64,000 nucleotides of DNA from Rhabdonatronobacter sediminivivens (GCF_013415485.1 NZ_JACBXS010000002.1:109643-173642), one strand, 5' to 3'. Numbered from the stretch's first letter, positions 1-11,572 are shown. Notes: a model not told the origin generated them from the sequence alone. Translations and numbers: made by a program.

Positions 1-84
1 ACTGAGCGCGACCGCTGCATCAAGGCGTTGCTCCTCCAGCGTGATGACGAGCGCGCCATTCAGGTCCTGCGTTGATATGTTCAT
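1..84 (-). CDS. STAS-domain protein (anti-sigma factor antagonist type), N-terminus only
   Basis: Only the first 28 codons lie in the window; the gene runs off the left edge. The visible residues (MNISTQDLNGALVITLEE, then QRLDAAVA) match the opening beta strand and the 'RLDA' turn of STAS-domain anti-anti-sigma proteins (SpoIIAA/RsbV type). In that family a downstream serine is phosphorylated by an anti-sigma kinase, but here it is outside the window. The start is supported by GAGGA six bases upstream. The gene is divergent from the thiolase gene. Which partner-switching module it belongs to cannot be told from here. Confidence 0.6.
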   Translation of the reverse strand, partial: MNISTQDLNGALVITLEEQRLDAAVALS

Positions 85-121
85 CGAATCCTCGGTCGCT
101 GGTTGCGCTGTGGCTGGCCGA

Positions 122-151
122 TTGACGATCGGTCACAATCAAGGCTATGCG
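122..151 (+). promoter_or_regulatory. candidate sigma-70 type promoter of the thiolase gene
   Basis: TTGACG (122-127), an 18-base gap and TATGCG (146-151) lie 58 bases before the thiolase ATG in the 124-bp divergent gap. The -35 is good and the -10 is weak, so this is only a candidate. Confidence 0.3.
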
Positions 152-208
152 AGATTCGTTACCAAGAGGTTTGCAACCTGAGGTTATGGATATCCGGGAG
201 GATGGGTT

Positions 209-1375
209 ATGCGGGATGTGGTGATCATCGGGGCGTCCAGGACCCCAATGGGCGGGCTGCAGGGGGTATTTGCGGGTGTTCCGGCAGCGCGATTGGGGGG
301 GGCTGCGATTCGTGCGGCCATGGAGGGCGCCGGGGTTGATCCCGCCCAGGTTGAGGAGCTTCTGATGGGCTGCGTGCTGCCCGCAGGTCAGGGCCAGGCC
401 CCTGCACGACAGGCCGGGTTCGCGGCGGGGCTGACCCAGGCGGTCCCCGCCACCACGCTGAACAAGATGTGCGGTTCGGGCATGAAGGCGGCGATGATTG
501 CCCATGACCAGATCGCCCTTGGCGCCGCCGGGATCGTGGTGGCCGGCGGCATGGAAAGCATGTCCGAGGCCCCCTATCTGCTGCCAAAGATGCGCGCCGG
601 CGCCCGGCTGGGCCATGGGCAGGTGATCGACCACATGTTCCTGGACGGGCTGGAGGATGCCTATGACAAGGGCCGTCTGATGGGCACCTTCGCCGAGGAT
701 TGCGCCAGCCACTACCAGTTCACGCGCGAGGCGCAGGACGAATACGCTCTGGGCTCACTCTCGAACGCCCTGGCGGCGCAGGAGCAGGGCGCCTTCGATG
801 CCGAGATCACGCCCGTTACCCTGGCCGGACGCAAGGGCAGCACCACCGTCAGCACCGATGAGCAACCCGGCAACGCCCGCCCGGACAAGATCCCGCAGCT
901 CAAACCCGCCTTCCGGGCCGAGGGCACCGTTACCGCCGCCAATGCCAGCTCCATCTCGGACGGGGCGGCGGCGCTGGTCATGACCCATGCGGGGGCGGGC
1001 CTGCCGGTGCGCGCCCATGTGCGCGGCCATGCCAGCCACGCCCAGGAACCGGGCTGGTTCACCACCGCGCCGGTGCCTGCCGCGCAGAAACTGCTGGACC
1101 GGCTGGGGTGGAGCGTGGACAGCGTGGATCTGTGGGAGGTGAACGAGGCCTTCGCCGTTGTTCCCATGGCCTTCATGCGCGAAATGGGCATCCCGCGTGA
1201 CCGTATGAACGTCAACGGCGGCGCCTGCGCGCTGGGGCATCCCATCGGCGCCTCGGGCGCGCGGATCATGGTGACGCTGCTGCACGCGCTGGAAGCCCGC
1301 GGGCTGAAGCGCGGCATCGCCGCCATCTGCATCGGCGGGGGCGAGGGCACCGCCATCGCGCTGGAACGTCCCTGA
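209..1375 (+). CDS. acetyl-CoA acetyltransferase (thiolase II family)
   Basis: A 388-residue thiolase, the usual length for the family. It should catalyse reversible condensation of two acetyl-CoA to acetoacetyl-CoA, or thiolysis of 3-ketoacyl-CoA. The acyl-accepting cysteine is in NKMCGSGMKA near residue 88, followed by GGMESMS. The C-terminal catalytic set is present: NEAFAVVP (Asn-Glu-Ala-Phe), GGACALGHPIGASGAR (His) and CIGGGEGTA (second Cys). The ATG has a strong GGGAGG eight bases upstream. No phaB or beta-oxidation partner is adjacent, so PHA synthesis, ketone-body use and fatty-acid breakdown cannot be separated from context. It converges on moaA across a short hairpin. Confidence 0.92.
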   Translation: MRDVVIIGASRTPMGGLQGVFAGVPAARLGGAAIRAAMEGAGVDPAQVEELLMGCVLPAGQGQAPARQAGFAAGLTQAVPATTLNKMCGSGMKAAMIAHDQIALGAAGIVVAGGMESMSEAPYLLPKMRAGARLGHGQVIDHMFLDGLEDAYDKGRLMGTFAEDCASHYQFTREAQDEYALGSLSNALAAQEQGAFDAEITPVTLAGRKGSTTVSTDEQPGNARPDKIPQLKPAFRAEGTVTAANASSISDGAAALVMTHAGAGLPVRAHVRGHASHAQEPGWFTTAPVPAAQKLLDRLGWSVDSVDLWEVNEAFAVVPMAFMREMGIPRDRMNVNGGACALGHPIGASGARIMVTLLHALEARGLKRGIAAICIGGGEGTAIALERP

Positions 1376-1381
1376 GCAACC

Positions 1382-1401
1382 GGGGCGCTTTCGGGCGCCT
1401 C
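1382..1401. terminator. short hairpin between convergent thiolase and moaA genes
   Basis: A 7-bp stem (GGGGCGC with GCGCCTC, one G-T pair) and a 6-base loop sit in the 41-bp convergent gap. There is no T-run, so it is a possible bidirectional terminator at best. Confidence 0.35.
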
Positions 1402-1416
1402 ACTCAGCCGCTCCTG

Positions 1417-2421
1417 TCAGCCGCCCGTGTGGCTCATGTGGCGCGAGACCTGCCCATCCACCTTCTGGCGCGAATAGTCGAAGTCATGGCCCTTGGGTTT
1501 GCGGGTGATCGCCTCGCGGATCGCAGCTTCCAGCAGGGCGTCATCGTCTGACGCCCGCAGCGGCGCGCGCAGATCGGCCATATCCTCCTGACCCAGGCAC
1601 ATGTAAAGCTCGCCCGTGCAGGTCAGGCGCACGCGATTGCAGCTTTCGCAGAAATTATGCGTCAGCGGCGTGATGAAGCCGATCTTCTGGCCGGTTTCCT
1701 CGATCCGCACATAGCGGGCGGGGCCGCCGGTCCGTTCGGCCAGATCAACCAGAGTGAAGCGTTCGGCCAGCCGCGCGCGCAGGTCCTTGAGCGACCAGTA
1801 TTGATCCAGCCGGTCCTCGTTGCCCAGATCGCCCATGGGCATGACCTCGATCCAGGTCATGTCCATGTCGCGCGCGGCGCACCATTCCTGCATGGTGAAC
1901 AGCTCATCCTCGTTGAAGCCTTTCAGCGCCACGGCGTTGATTTTCACGCGCAGCCCGGCCTCCTGCGCGGCATCGATCCCGTCCAGCACCTGGGCCAGGC
2001 GGCCCCAGCGGGTGATATCGGCGAATTTCTTGTCATCCAGCGTGTCCATGGAAATATTGATCCGCCGCACGCCGCAATCGGCCAGTTCGCGGGCGAAACG
2101 GCGCAGCTGGCTGCCATTGGTGGTCAGCGTCAACTCCTTCAGCGCGCCGCTTTCCAGATGCCGGTTCATGCGTTCGAAGAAGGTCATGATCCCCTTGCGC
2201 ACCAACGGCTCACCCCCGGTGATGCGCAGCTTTTCGACCCCCAGCCGGACAAAGGTGGAGCACATGCGGTCCAGCTCCTCCAGTGTCAGAAGCTCCTTCT
2301 TCGGCAGGAAGGTCATGTTTTCGGCCATGCAATAGACACAGCGGAAATCGCAGCGGTCCGTGACCGAGACACGGAGATAGCTGATCGGGCGGGCGAACGG
2401 GTCGATGAGTGGCGCTGTCAT
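1417..2421 (-). CDS. moaA: GTP 3',8-cyclase MoaA
   Basis: A radical-SAM enzyme of 334 residues that converts GTP to 3',8-cyclo-GTP, the first step of molybdenum cofactor synthesis. The N-terminal radical-SAM cluster motif is CDFRCVYC near residue 24, followed by the MoaA-typical ITGGEPLVR. The second 4Fe-4S site near the C-terminus is seen as [20 protein letters not shown]. The usual C-terminal double glycine is present (SHTGG). No moaC or mobA is adjacent. The start is the first ATG of the frame, with no strong Shine-Dalgarno, but the protein length fits the family. Confidence 0.96.
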   Translation of the reverse strand: MTAPLIDPFARPISYLRVSVTDRCDFRCVYCMAENMTFLPKKELLTLEELDRMCSTFVRLGVEKLRITGGEPLVRKGIMTFFERMNRHLESGALKELTLTTNGSQLRRFARELADCGVRRINISMDTLDDKKFADITRWGRLAQVLDGIDAAQEAGLRVKINAVALKGFNEDELFTMQEWCAARDMDMTWIEVMPMGDLGNEDRLDQYWSLKDLRARLAERFTLVDLAERTGGPARYVRIEETGQKIGFITPLTHNFCESCNRVRLTCTGELYMCLGQEDMADLRAPLRASDDDALLEAAIREAITRKPKGHDFDYSRQKVDGQVSRHMSHTGG

Positions 2422-2503
2422 GCGCGAAATCTATGCAGCTCTGCGCGCGGCGGCAAGTGCCTTGACGGTTGCCGTGGACCTTTGTCGGAAGTAGGTTGCG
2501 CGC

Positions 2504-3019
2504 ATGAGGTCCAGATTCCTTTTTGCATCCCTGACATTGGCCATGCTGCTTTTGGCCGCCTGTGGCGATTCCGGGCCGTTCCAGCGCGCCGCCGCGCCAG
2601 ACGTCTCCGTGCAGACGCCGGATGCCGAAACCGTGCGCCCGCAGGCACGCCCGGGAGAGGAGGGCGTCGACGCCCTGCCGCCGCTGGCGCGCAGCGCCGT
2701 GCGCACCGCCGAAACCCTGGATCGAACCACCCCTGAAGAGCGCGCCGCTGCCACCGCGCCAGCCGCTGCGGGCGCGCAGCTGGGGGAAACCCTGGCCTCG
2801 CTCGGCAACCCGGCCGAGGGCGGGTTCTGGCTGCGTACAGGGCTTGTCACCGAGGCGCAGCAAGGGCGGGTGGAAACCCGGGGCGGCGCGTCGGTGCAGG
2901 TGGAACTGCGCCCCTCGGGCAGCGCGCCCGGCGCGGGCAGCCAGCTGTCGCTCGCAGCCTTCCGCGCGCTGGAGGTGCCCTTGACAGATCTGCCCCGCCT
3001 GACCGTCTTCAGCCAGTGA
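2504..3019 (+). CDS. predicted lipoprotein, function unknown
   Basis: A 171-residue protein with a lipoprotein signal: charged start (MRSRF), hydrophobic core and lipobox LLAAC with Cys20 as the likely lipidated residue. The mature part begins with a low-complexity Ala/Pro/Glu linker to about residue 85. A compact C-terminal region follows (GNPAEGGFWLRTGLV, then LSLAAFRALEVPL). Proteins of this shape occur across Rhodobacteraceae without a proven role, and I would not assign an enzyme function. It is divergent from moaA with an 82-bp gap and is followed by a 10-bp hairpin. Confidence 0.75.
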   Translation: MRSRFLFASLTLAMLLLAACGDSGPFQRAAAPDVSVQTPDAETVRPQARPGEEGVDALPPLARSAVRTAETLDRTTPEERAAATAPAAAGAQLGETLASLGNPAEGGFWLRTGLVTEAQQGRVETRGGASVQVELRPSGSAPGAGSQLSLAAFRALEVPLTDLPRLTVFSQ

Positions 3020-3053
3020 TCCCGGCGCGCGGCGCAACCTGCCCCCACCGACC

Positions 3054-3077
3054 CTGTCCGATGTCTGCATCGGACAG
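3054..3077 (+). terminator. 10-bp perfect hairpin downstream of the lipoprotein gene
   Basis: CTGTCCGATG and CATCGGACAG form a perfect stem around a TCTG loop, 35 bases after the lipoprotein stop and before the convergent speB end. There is no T-run on either side, so termination is inferred from position only. Confidence 0.4.
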
Positions 3078-3157
3078 CGCCCCCGAGGCGTGCAGGGTGG
3101 GTGGGTGGGCGCGGCTCGGGGGCGCTTGCCTCCGCCCGTTGCAAACAGGAGCTTGCA

Positions 3158-4012
3158 TCAGCCGCCCCGCGCAATCCCCATCAGCGCATAGGTTACTTGC
3201 GCGGCGGTGAAATCCCAGACCGGCGCGCCCTCGATGGGGGCCAGTTCCACCACATCGATCCCCACGCAGCGCCGCCCCTTCAGCGCGCTGCGCACCAGCG
3301 ATAGCGCCTGATAATAGCCCAGCCCCCCTGGCACCGGCGTGCCGGTGGCGGGCATGATCGCCGCATCCAGCCCGTCCACGTCAAAGCTGATGTAGACATC
3401 CTCCGGGAAATCCTCGGGCAGGGTGATCTCGTAGATGTTGTCGGTCACCAGTTCCTCGGCATCGACGAAATCCACCTCCAGCGTCTCGCGCAGCGCGGCT
3501 TCTTCCGAGGACAGGGCGCGGACGCCGAATTGCGCCAGAGCGATGCCCTCTTCCTCCACCAGCAGTTGCATGACCGAGGCATGGCTGTGACGCTCGCCCT
3601 GATAGGCGCGGCGCAGATCGGCATGGGCATCGATCTGGACCACGCCCACGCGCCGCCCCAACCCCGCGGCGACCCCACGCACCGCGCCCCAGGTCAGGCT
3701 GTGCTCGCCGCCCAGCGTGACCGGCAGCTTGCCCGCGCGGGTGATGGCGGCGGTGCGGGCCTCCAGATCCGCCAGGGCGCGGGCGATGGGCTGGTCGCAG
3801 TCGATGGGCGCGGTGGTGTGGATGCCCTCGGCGCAGGGCTCCATCCCACGCCACAGCCGCTCCAACTGGTCCGAGGCCGCAATCAGCGCCGCCGGGCCGC
3901 GCGTGGTGCCCGACCCATAACTGACGGTCTTTTCCAGCGGCATGGGGATGACGTGGAATTGCGCGGTGGCGCGGCGCTCCTCGGGGGTCAGTTCGCTGTC
4001 CAGAAAGATCAT
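3158..4012 (-). CDS. speB: agmatinase (arginase/ureohydrolase family)
   Basis: A 284-residue ureohydrolase expected to split agmatine into putrescine and urea. The two-manganese site motifs are all visible: GGEHS near residue 104, IDAHADLR near 127 with the bridging Asp/His, and SFDVDGLD near 209. Agmatinase rather than arginase is inferred from context, because the arginine decarboxylase gene speA is in the same operon. Its ATG overlaps the nspC stop in an ATGA, so translation is probably coupled. It is the last gene of speA-CANSDH-nspC-speB. Assignment is firm at family level; substrate rests on context. Confidence 0.88.
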   Translation of the reverse strand: MIFLDSELTPEERRATAQFHVIPMPLEKTVSYGSGTTRGPAALIAASDQLERLWRGMEPCAEGIHTTAPIDCDQPIARALADLEARTAAITRAGKLPVTLGGEHSLTWGAVRGVAAGLGRRVGVVQIDAHADLRRAYQGERHSHASVMQLLVEEEGIALAQFGVRALSSEEAALRETLEVDFVDAEELVTDNIYEITLPEDFPEDVYISFDVDGLDAAIMPATGTPVPGGLGYYQALSLVRSALKGRRCVGIDVVELAPIEGAPVWDFTAAQVTYALMGIARGG

Positions 4013-5175
4013 GAGAGGCGGCCCTTGAAGTCCTGATAGTCAAATTCGCGGATGACGCGCAGCGCGTCGCTGTCGCTGTTCCAGACCGCCAGAGCGGGCA
4101 GGCGGACGCCGTTGAAGGTGGTGGTCTTGACCATTGAATAATGCGCCTGGTCCAGAAAGGCCACGCGGCTGCCGATGGCCGGGACAGCACCGAACGCATA
4201 TCGCCCGATCACATCGCCCGCCAGACAACTTGGTCCCCCCAGCCGCACAAGGGTTTCGCCGCCCTCACCCAGCAGGGCCGGGCGGTAGGGGGCCTCGATC
4301 ACATCGGGCATGTGGCAGGTGGCGGATATGTCCAGGATCGCGTTCGGCCCGTCATTCTCCACCACATCCAGCACTTCGCCCACCAGAATACCGGCATCCA
4401 GCGCCACAGCCTCGCCCGGTTCCAGATAGCAGTGCAGGCCGGTTTCCGCGCGCACGCGCTGCAGGAAGGCGATCAGCCCCTCGCGGTCATAATCGGCCCG
4501 CGTGATATGGTGGCCGCCGCCGAAATTGATCCATTTCAGCCGCGGCGCCAGGGCGCGGATGCGCGGAGCGATATGGTCCCAGATGGCCAGCAGGGGGGTC
4601 AGGTCCTGTTCGCAGAGCGTATGCATATGCAGCCCGTCCACGCCCTCCAGCGCGGCGTCGTCGATCTGATCCAGCGGTGTGCCCAGGCGAGAGCCGGGGG
4701 CGGCGGGGTCATATTTCGGATCCTCGCCCATGGGCAGGCCGGGGTTGAAGCGCAGGCCCACATGGATCTCGCGCGCGGCGTCGCGGATCATCGGCAGGAA
4801 GCGCGCTTTGGCGGCGGGGGTGTTGAACACGATATGGTCCGACAGCGCGATGATCTCGGCCATCTCGTCCGGTTTGTAGCCGGCGGCAAAGGTTTCGACG
4901 ATCCCGCCGTAATGCTCGCGCCCCAGCCGTGCCTCCCACAGGCCCGAGGCGCAGACGCCCGAGAGGTAGCGGCTGACAAGTGGCGCCAGCTCCCACATGG
5001 AAAACGCCTTGAGCGCGCAGAGCACCGTGGCGCCAGACCGGGTCTGGATATCGGCCAGCACCCGCAGGTTGGCCTCCAGCCGCGCCTCATCCACCACGAA
5101 ACAGGGCGAGGGGACGCGATCAAGGGCGAACCGGGCGAAAGCGCCCGGATCGCCCGCATGGGTCTGCATGGCCAT
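4009..5175 (-). CDS. nspC: carboxynorspermidine/carboxyspermidine decarboxylase
   Basis: A 388-residue fold-III PLP decarboxylase related to diaminopimelate and ornithine decarboxylases. It removes CO2 from carboxyspermidine or carboxynorspermidine. The PLP lysine is in LCALKAFSMW near residue 41. The glycine-rich phosphate loop FGGGHHIT and the later YLEPGEAV motif fit the family. A longer frame opens at 5214, but the ATG at 5175 forms an ATGA overlap with the upstream stop and is preferred. The gene sits between carboxynorspermidine dehydrogenase and agmatinase, so the likely product is spermidine made from putrescine. Confidence 0.9.
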   Translation of the reverse strand: MAMQTHAGDPGAFARFALDRVPSPCFVVDEARLEANLRVLADIQTRSGATVLCALKAFSMWELAPLVSRYLSGVCASGLWEARLGREHYGGIVETFAAGYKPDEMAEIIALSDHIVFNTPAAKARFLPMIRDAAREIHVGLRFNPGLPMGEDPKYDPAAPGSRLGTPLDQIDDAALEGVDGLHMHTLCEQDLTPLLAIWDHIAPRIRALAPRLKWINFGGGHHITRADYDREGLIAFLQRVRAETGLHCYLEPGEAVALDAGILVGEVLDVVENDGPNAILDISATCHMPDVIEAPYRPALLGEGGETLVRLGGPSCLAGDVIGRYAFGAVPAIGSRVAFLDQAHYSMVKTTTFNGVRLPALAVWNSDSDALRVIREFDYQDFKGRLS

Positions 5176-6393
5176 CAGAAATCGACCGGGGCCGAGAGTT
5201 CCGTGATCTTCCACGGCAGGCCATGGGCGTTGAGCATCTCCATGAAGCGGTCGGGGTCCAGCTGTTCGGTGTTGAACACGCCCGCGCCGCTCCAGGTGCC
5301 ATCAAGCATCAGCGCTGCGCCGATCATGGCGGGCACGCCAGTGGTGTAGCTGACCGCCTGGCTGCCGACCTCGCGGAAACACTCCTCATGGTCGCAGATA
5401 TTGTTGATGTAATAGGTCTTTTCGCCGGAGCCATCCTTGGCGGGGCCGGTGATGATATCGCCGATATTGGTCTTGCCCTTGGTCCGTTCGCCCAGATCGC
5501 CGGGATTGGGCAGCACGGCTTTCAGGAATTGCAGCGGGATGATCTGGTGGCCCTCATACTCCACCGGCTCGATGCCGGTCATGCCGACATTTTGCAGGAC
5601 GGTCACATGCTGGATATAGGCATCGCCAAAGGTCATCCAGAAACGGGCGCGCTCGATCTCGGGGAAATGCGTGACCAGCGACTCCAGCTCCTCGTGATAC
5701 ATCAGATACATGTTCTTGGGGCCGACCTGATCGAAGTCGAATTCGACCATGGTGGACATGGCGGGTGAGGTCACCCAGCCGCCGTTTTCCCAGTGCTTCA
5801 CCTCGGCCGTGACTTCGCGGATGTTGATCTCGGGGTTGAAATTGGTGGCGAAGGGGTGGCCGTGATCACCGCCGTTGCAATCCAGAATGTCGATCAGCCG
5901 GATGCCCGAGAGGTAATGCTTGCGCACATAGGCCGCGAAGATGCTGGTCACGCCCGGATCGAAGCCCACCCCCAGCGTGGCCATCAGCCCGGCTTTTTCG
6001 AACCGTTCATGCAACTTCCACTGGTGCGAATATTCGAACTTGGCTTCCTCGGGCGGCTCATAGTTGGCGGTGTCCAGATAGTGAACGCCGGTGCGCAGGC
6101 AGGCCTCCATCAGCGCCAGATCCTGATAGGGCAGCGCGAGGTTGACCAGCAGCGCGGGCTTCACGGTTTCGATCAGCGCCACCGTGGCCCCTACGTCATC
6201 GGCGTCGATCTGGTAGGTTTCGATCACCTGCCCGGTGCGCGCCTTGACGGACTCGGCAATCGCCTCGCATTTGCTCAGCGTGCGGCTGGCGACGGCGATG
6301 CGGCCGGGGAACAGGTCCCGGTTCATCGCCATCTTGTGCAGCGTGACCGAGGCCACGCCCCCGGCGCCGATCACCAGAACGTCCTTGTTCATG

Positions 6394-6401
<8 letters not shown>
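5175..6401 (-). CDS. carboxynorspermidine dehydrogenase / carboxyspermidine synthase (saccharopine dehydrogenase family)
   Basis: A 408-residue NAD(P)H enzyme of the saccharopine-dehydrogenase (Lys1-like) family. In polyamine pathways this family condenses a diamine with L-aspartate semialdehyde. The N-terminal Rossmann motif is VLVIGAGGVASV. The family-typical stretches GVHYLDTANYEPP and LGVGFDPGVTSIFAAY follow. The ATG at 6401 has an excellent AGGAGGAAG upstream and overlaps the speA stop by 8 bp, so it is preferred to the upstream in-frame ATG at 6446. With nspC directly downstream it forms the SAM-independent route to spermidine. Confidence 0.9.
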
Positions 6402-8304
<1,903 letters not shown>

Positions 8305-8409
8305 GGGAACTGCCTCTCCGTGCCGGACGAAATGAGGCTCCGCCATAGAAATACCGGACCCATTTCACAAGGAAAAATACAACCGCAGCGATGGATTCTT
8401 TGTGACGGT

Positions 8410-9411
8410 TCAGGCCGCCAGCAGCGCGGTTTCGCCGGTATCAAGCAATCGGCGGACATAGGGGGCATCGGCTGCGGGATCCGTCAGATGGGGGCGGGTC
8501 GCCGGGGCGGCTTCGGCGGGGTGCAGGCTGTCGATCACCCCGCCCTGGGCCTGCAGCAGATGGTGGCCTTCCAGCAGAAGATGCACATAGCTGGCGCCAT
8601 GGGGGGCATGGTCGGTGCGGATGCCGTGGTGGTCCAGCAGGTCGCGGGCGCGGGCCAGAACCTGATCGCAGCCAAACAAGGCCGTGGCGCGCGGGTCGGT
8701 CAGCAGGATGCGCTGATCGGGGCCGAGGGTGAGCGCTTCGGAAAGGGTCAGGCCCGGCAGCGCGCCGGGTGCGATGCGGATGGGGCGCAGGGCAGGGCGG
8801 CGGCGCAGGGTTTCGGCGTCAAGGCGCTGGGGCTGCACCGACAACAGCGGCTGTGCTCCGGCATCGACCGTCAGGACAAGGTCACCGGCCCGCAGGCTGT
8901 CTGCCGGGCGCGGCCCCTGTGGCGTATCAATCAGCGTATCGGCACCGGCACAGGCCAGCTGCAGGTCTTCGCGCGTGGCCCGGCCCGGCGTGCAGGCCAG
9001 CACCCACAGCGGTTGCCCCGGCGCGGGCAGGGCCGGGGTGATCACCACCGCGCGCAGGGTGCCATCCGTGGCGCGCAGCAGCCGACCCTCGAACCGCGCA
9101 TGGCCATCGGTCAGGGTAAAGCCGTCGGACGGGGCCTCGGGCGGCGCATCATCCGCAGGGGCGCGCATCGGGGCCTCGCGCCCGCTCAGCCGCGCGGCAA
9201 TACCGGCGGCGCGGCGGCGCAGGCCGGTCAGGACCGACGGCAGCGGCAGGTCCAGCACATTGCCCGCCCGGTCCATCCGCAGCGCCGCCCCGTGATAACG
9301 CCATTCGGCGCCCGGGCGCAGGGCGTCCTCGGGCGCGCCGGGGATGCCATCGGTTTCGGTCTGCGCCCAGTCCAGCGCAAAGACGCCCCTGGGGCATGAA
9401 TTCTGAACCAT
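8410..9411 (-). CDS. Hint (hedgehog/intein) domain protein
   Basis: A 333-residue protein whose C-terminal half looks like the bacterial Hint domain: a cysteine start (LACAGADTLIDTP near residue 152), then RPADSLRAGDLVLTVDAG, a block around LTLGPDQRILL, and the terminal HHLLQAQGGVIDSLHP. The N-terminal part is variable and unrecognised. In hedgehog and inteins this fold performs N-S acyl shift autoprocessing. In Rhodobacteraceae such domains occur on secreted calcium-binding proteins or alone. No signal peptide or RTX repeats are visible. It stands alone between speA and a divergent small gene; self-cleavage is a family inference. Confidence 0.72.
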   Translation of the reverse strand: MVQNSCPRGVFALDWAQTETDGIPGAPEDALRPGAEWRYHGAALRMDRAGNVLDLPLPSVLTGLRRRAAGIAARLSGREAPMRAPADDAPPEAPSDGFTLTDGHARFEGRLLRATDGTLRAVVITPALPAPGQPLWVLACTPGRATREDLQLACAGADTLIDTPQGPRPADSLRAGDLVLTVDAGAQPLLSVQPQRLDAETLRRRPALRPIRIAPGALPGLTLSEALTLGPDQRILLTDPRATALFGCDQVLARARDLLDHHGIRTDHAPHGASYVHLLLEGHHLLQAQGGVIDSLHPAEAAPATRPHLTDPAADAPYVRRLLDTGETALLAA

Positions 9412-9553
9412 CTGCCGTGCCTGCCTCTGGATGCACCGCGTCTGGCGGCGGCGCCTGGCAACACATTAGCAGAAACCCATGCAGGCAACCAGAGTGCGCT
9501 TGCCCTTTGGCCCGCCCGCACCATCTGTGCCACCGACCCGCAAGGAGACGCCC

Positions 9554-9721
9554 ATGCCAAGAATGCGCCGCAAACAGGACCTGCCGCAAAAGACCTGCAT
9601 GGCCTGCGGACGGCCCTTTGCATGGCGGCGCAAATGGGCGCAGGTCTGGGAGCAGGTGCGCTACTGCTCAGAGCGTTGCCGCCGGGCCGGGCCTGCCTCC
9701 GGCACGGGCGGGGACGCATAA
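9554..9721 (+). CDS. DUF2256 small zinc-ribbon-like protein
   Basis: A 55-residue basic protein with two CxxC-like pairs ([10 protein letters not shown] and YCSERCRRA), the pattern of DUF2256 proteins. Four cysteines in this spacing suggest one bound zinc. The ATG at 9554 has AAGGAGAC upstream; the longer frame from 9479 has no such signal. DUF2256 genes are often found beside cryptochrome/photolyase-related genes, but none is present here, so the context gives no role. Confidence 0.78.
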   Translation: MPRMRRKQDLPQKTCMACGRPFAWRRKWAQVWEQVRYCSERCRRAGPASGTGGDA

Positions 9722-9892
9722 TCCCTTGCCCTGCGCCCTTGGGGCGACTATAGACGCGCGCATCGGGCTGCGTGGCAGACACGCGGGCGGGATCACCCCG
9801 CGCCGCTTTTTGCGCGTTTCACCCGAAGTGCAACAGACCGGCGGAGCCAACCGTCTGGCCAGTCAAATCGAACGCAAAGGAAACTGAACCGC

Positions 9893-11572
9893 ATGTGCGC
9901 CAAAGCTACCATGGAAGATTTCGAGGCCATGCTCAATGAGAGCCTCGAACTGGACACACCGAACGAAGGATCGGTTGTCACCGGCAAGGTCATCGCCATC
10001 GAGGCGGGCCAGGCCATCATCGACATCGGCTACAAGATGGAAGGCCGGGTCGAGCTGAAGGAATTCGCAAACCCCGGCGAAGCGCCCGACATTTCGATCG
10101 GCGATGAGGTCGAGGTCTATCTGGACCGCGTGGAAAACGCCCGGGGCGAGGCTGTCATCAGCCGTGACAAGGCCCGCCGCGAAGCCGCCTGGGACCGTCT
10201 GGAAAAAGCCTATGCCGACGAAAACCGCGTCGAAGGCGCGATCTTCGGCCGCGTCAAGGGCGGGTTCACCGTCGATCTGGGCGGCGCCGTGGCCTTCCTG
10301 CCGGGCAGCCAGGTCGATGTGCGCCCCGTGCGCGATGCCGGCCCGCTGATGGGTCTGAAGCAGCCCTTCCAGATCCTGAAGATGGACCGCCGCCGCGGCA
10401 ATATCGTGGTTTCGCGCCGCGCCATCCTGGAAGAGAGCCGCGCCGAACAGCGCGCCGAGGTCATCGCCAAGCTGGCCGAGGGTCAGGTCGTCGACGGTGT
10501 GGTCAAGAACATCACCGAATACGGCGCCTTTGTGGATCTGGGCGGTGTGGACGGGCTGCTGCACGTCACCGACATGGCCTGGCGCCGCGTCAACCACCCC
10601 TCCGAGATCGTCACTATCGGCGAGACGCTCAAGGTGCAGGTCATCAAGATCAACAAGGACACGCACCGCATCAGCCTGGGCATCAAGCAGCTGCAGGCCG
10701 ATCCTTGGGACGCGGTCGAGCGCAACTACATGCTGGGCTCGGTCCACAAGGGCCGCGTGACCAACATCACCGATTACGGCGCGTTTGTCGAGCTGGAGCC
10801 CGGTGTCGAAGGTCTGGTCCATGTCTCGGAAATGTCCTGGACCAAGAAGAACGTGCACCCCGGCAAGATCGTCTCCACCAGCCAGGAGGTCGAGGTCATG
10901 GTGCTGGAGATCGACAGCGCCAAGCGCCGCGTGTCACTGGGTCTGAAGCAGACCATGCGCAACCCGTGGGAGCTGTTCGAGGAAACCCACCCCGTGGGCA
11001 CCCAGATCGAGGGCGAGGTCAAGAACATCACCGAGTTCGGCCTGTTCGTGGGCCTCGAAGGCGATATCGACGGCATGGTGCACCTGTCCGATCTGAGCTG
11101 GGATCAGCGCGGCGAGGAAGCCATCCAGGAATTCCGCAAGGGCGACATGGTGCAGGCCGTGGTGACCGAGGTGGATACCGACAAGGAGCGCATCTCGCTG
11201 TCGATCAAGGCGCTGGAAAACGACAGCTTCTCGGATGCGGTCGAAGGCGTGAAGCGCGGCTCGATCGTCACCTGTGCGGTGACGGCGATCGAGGATGGCG
11301 GGATCGAGGTCGAATACAACGGCATGAAGAGCTTCATCCGTCGCTCCGACCTGGCCCGTGACCGTGCCGACCAGCGGCCCGAGCGTTTCGGCGTCGGCGA
11401 CAAGGTCGATGCCCGCGTGACCAGCGTGGACAGCAAGACCCGCCGTCTGGGCCTGTCGATCAAGGCGCGCGAGATCGCCGAGGAAAAGGAAGCCGTCGAA
11501 CAGTATGGCTCCTCGGACGCCGGTGCGTCGCTGGGCGACATTCTGGGCGCGGCGCTCAAGGATCGTAACTGA
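9893..11572 (+). CDS. rpsA: 30S ribosomal protein S1
   Basis: A 559-residue protein made of six S1 RNA-binding repeats, for example EGSVVTGKVIAIEAGQAIID, VVKNITEYGAFVDLGGVDGL, RVTNITDYGAFVELEPGVEG and VKNITEFGLFVGLEGDIDG. It binds mRNA leaders on the small ribosomal subunit and is normally essential. AAAGGAAAC precedes the ATG. The upstream 171 bp holds no gene. In many proteobacteria rpsA lies between cmk and ihfB, but neither is adjacent here. A strong intrinsic terminator follows immediately. Confidence 0.98.
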   Translation: MCAKATMEDFEAMLNESLELDTPNEGSVVTGKVIAIEAGQAIIDIGYKMEGRVELKEFANPGEAPDISIGDEVEVYLDRVENARGEAVISRDKARREAAWDRLEKAYADENRVEGAIFGRVKGGFTVDLGGAVAFLPGSQVDVRPVRDAGPLMGLKQPFQILKMDRRRGNIVVSRRAILEESRAEQRAEVIAKLAEGQVVDGVVKNITEYGAFVDLGGVDGLLHVTDMAWRRVNHPSEIVTIGETLKVQVIKINKDTHRISLGIKQLQADPWDAVERNYMLGSVHKGRVTNITDYGAFVELEPGVEGLVHVSEMSWTKKNVHPGKIVSTSQEVEVMVLEIDSAKRRVSLGLKQTMRNPWELFEETHPVGTQIEGEVKNITEFGLFVGLEGDIDGMVHLSDLSWDQRGEEAIQEFRKGDMVQAVVTEVDTDKERISLSIKALENDSFSDAVEGVKRGSIVTCAVTAIEDGGIEVEYNGMKSFIRRSDLARDRADQRPERFGVGDKVDARVTSVDSKTRRLGLSIKAREIAEEKEAVEQYGSSDAGASLGDILGAALKDRN

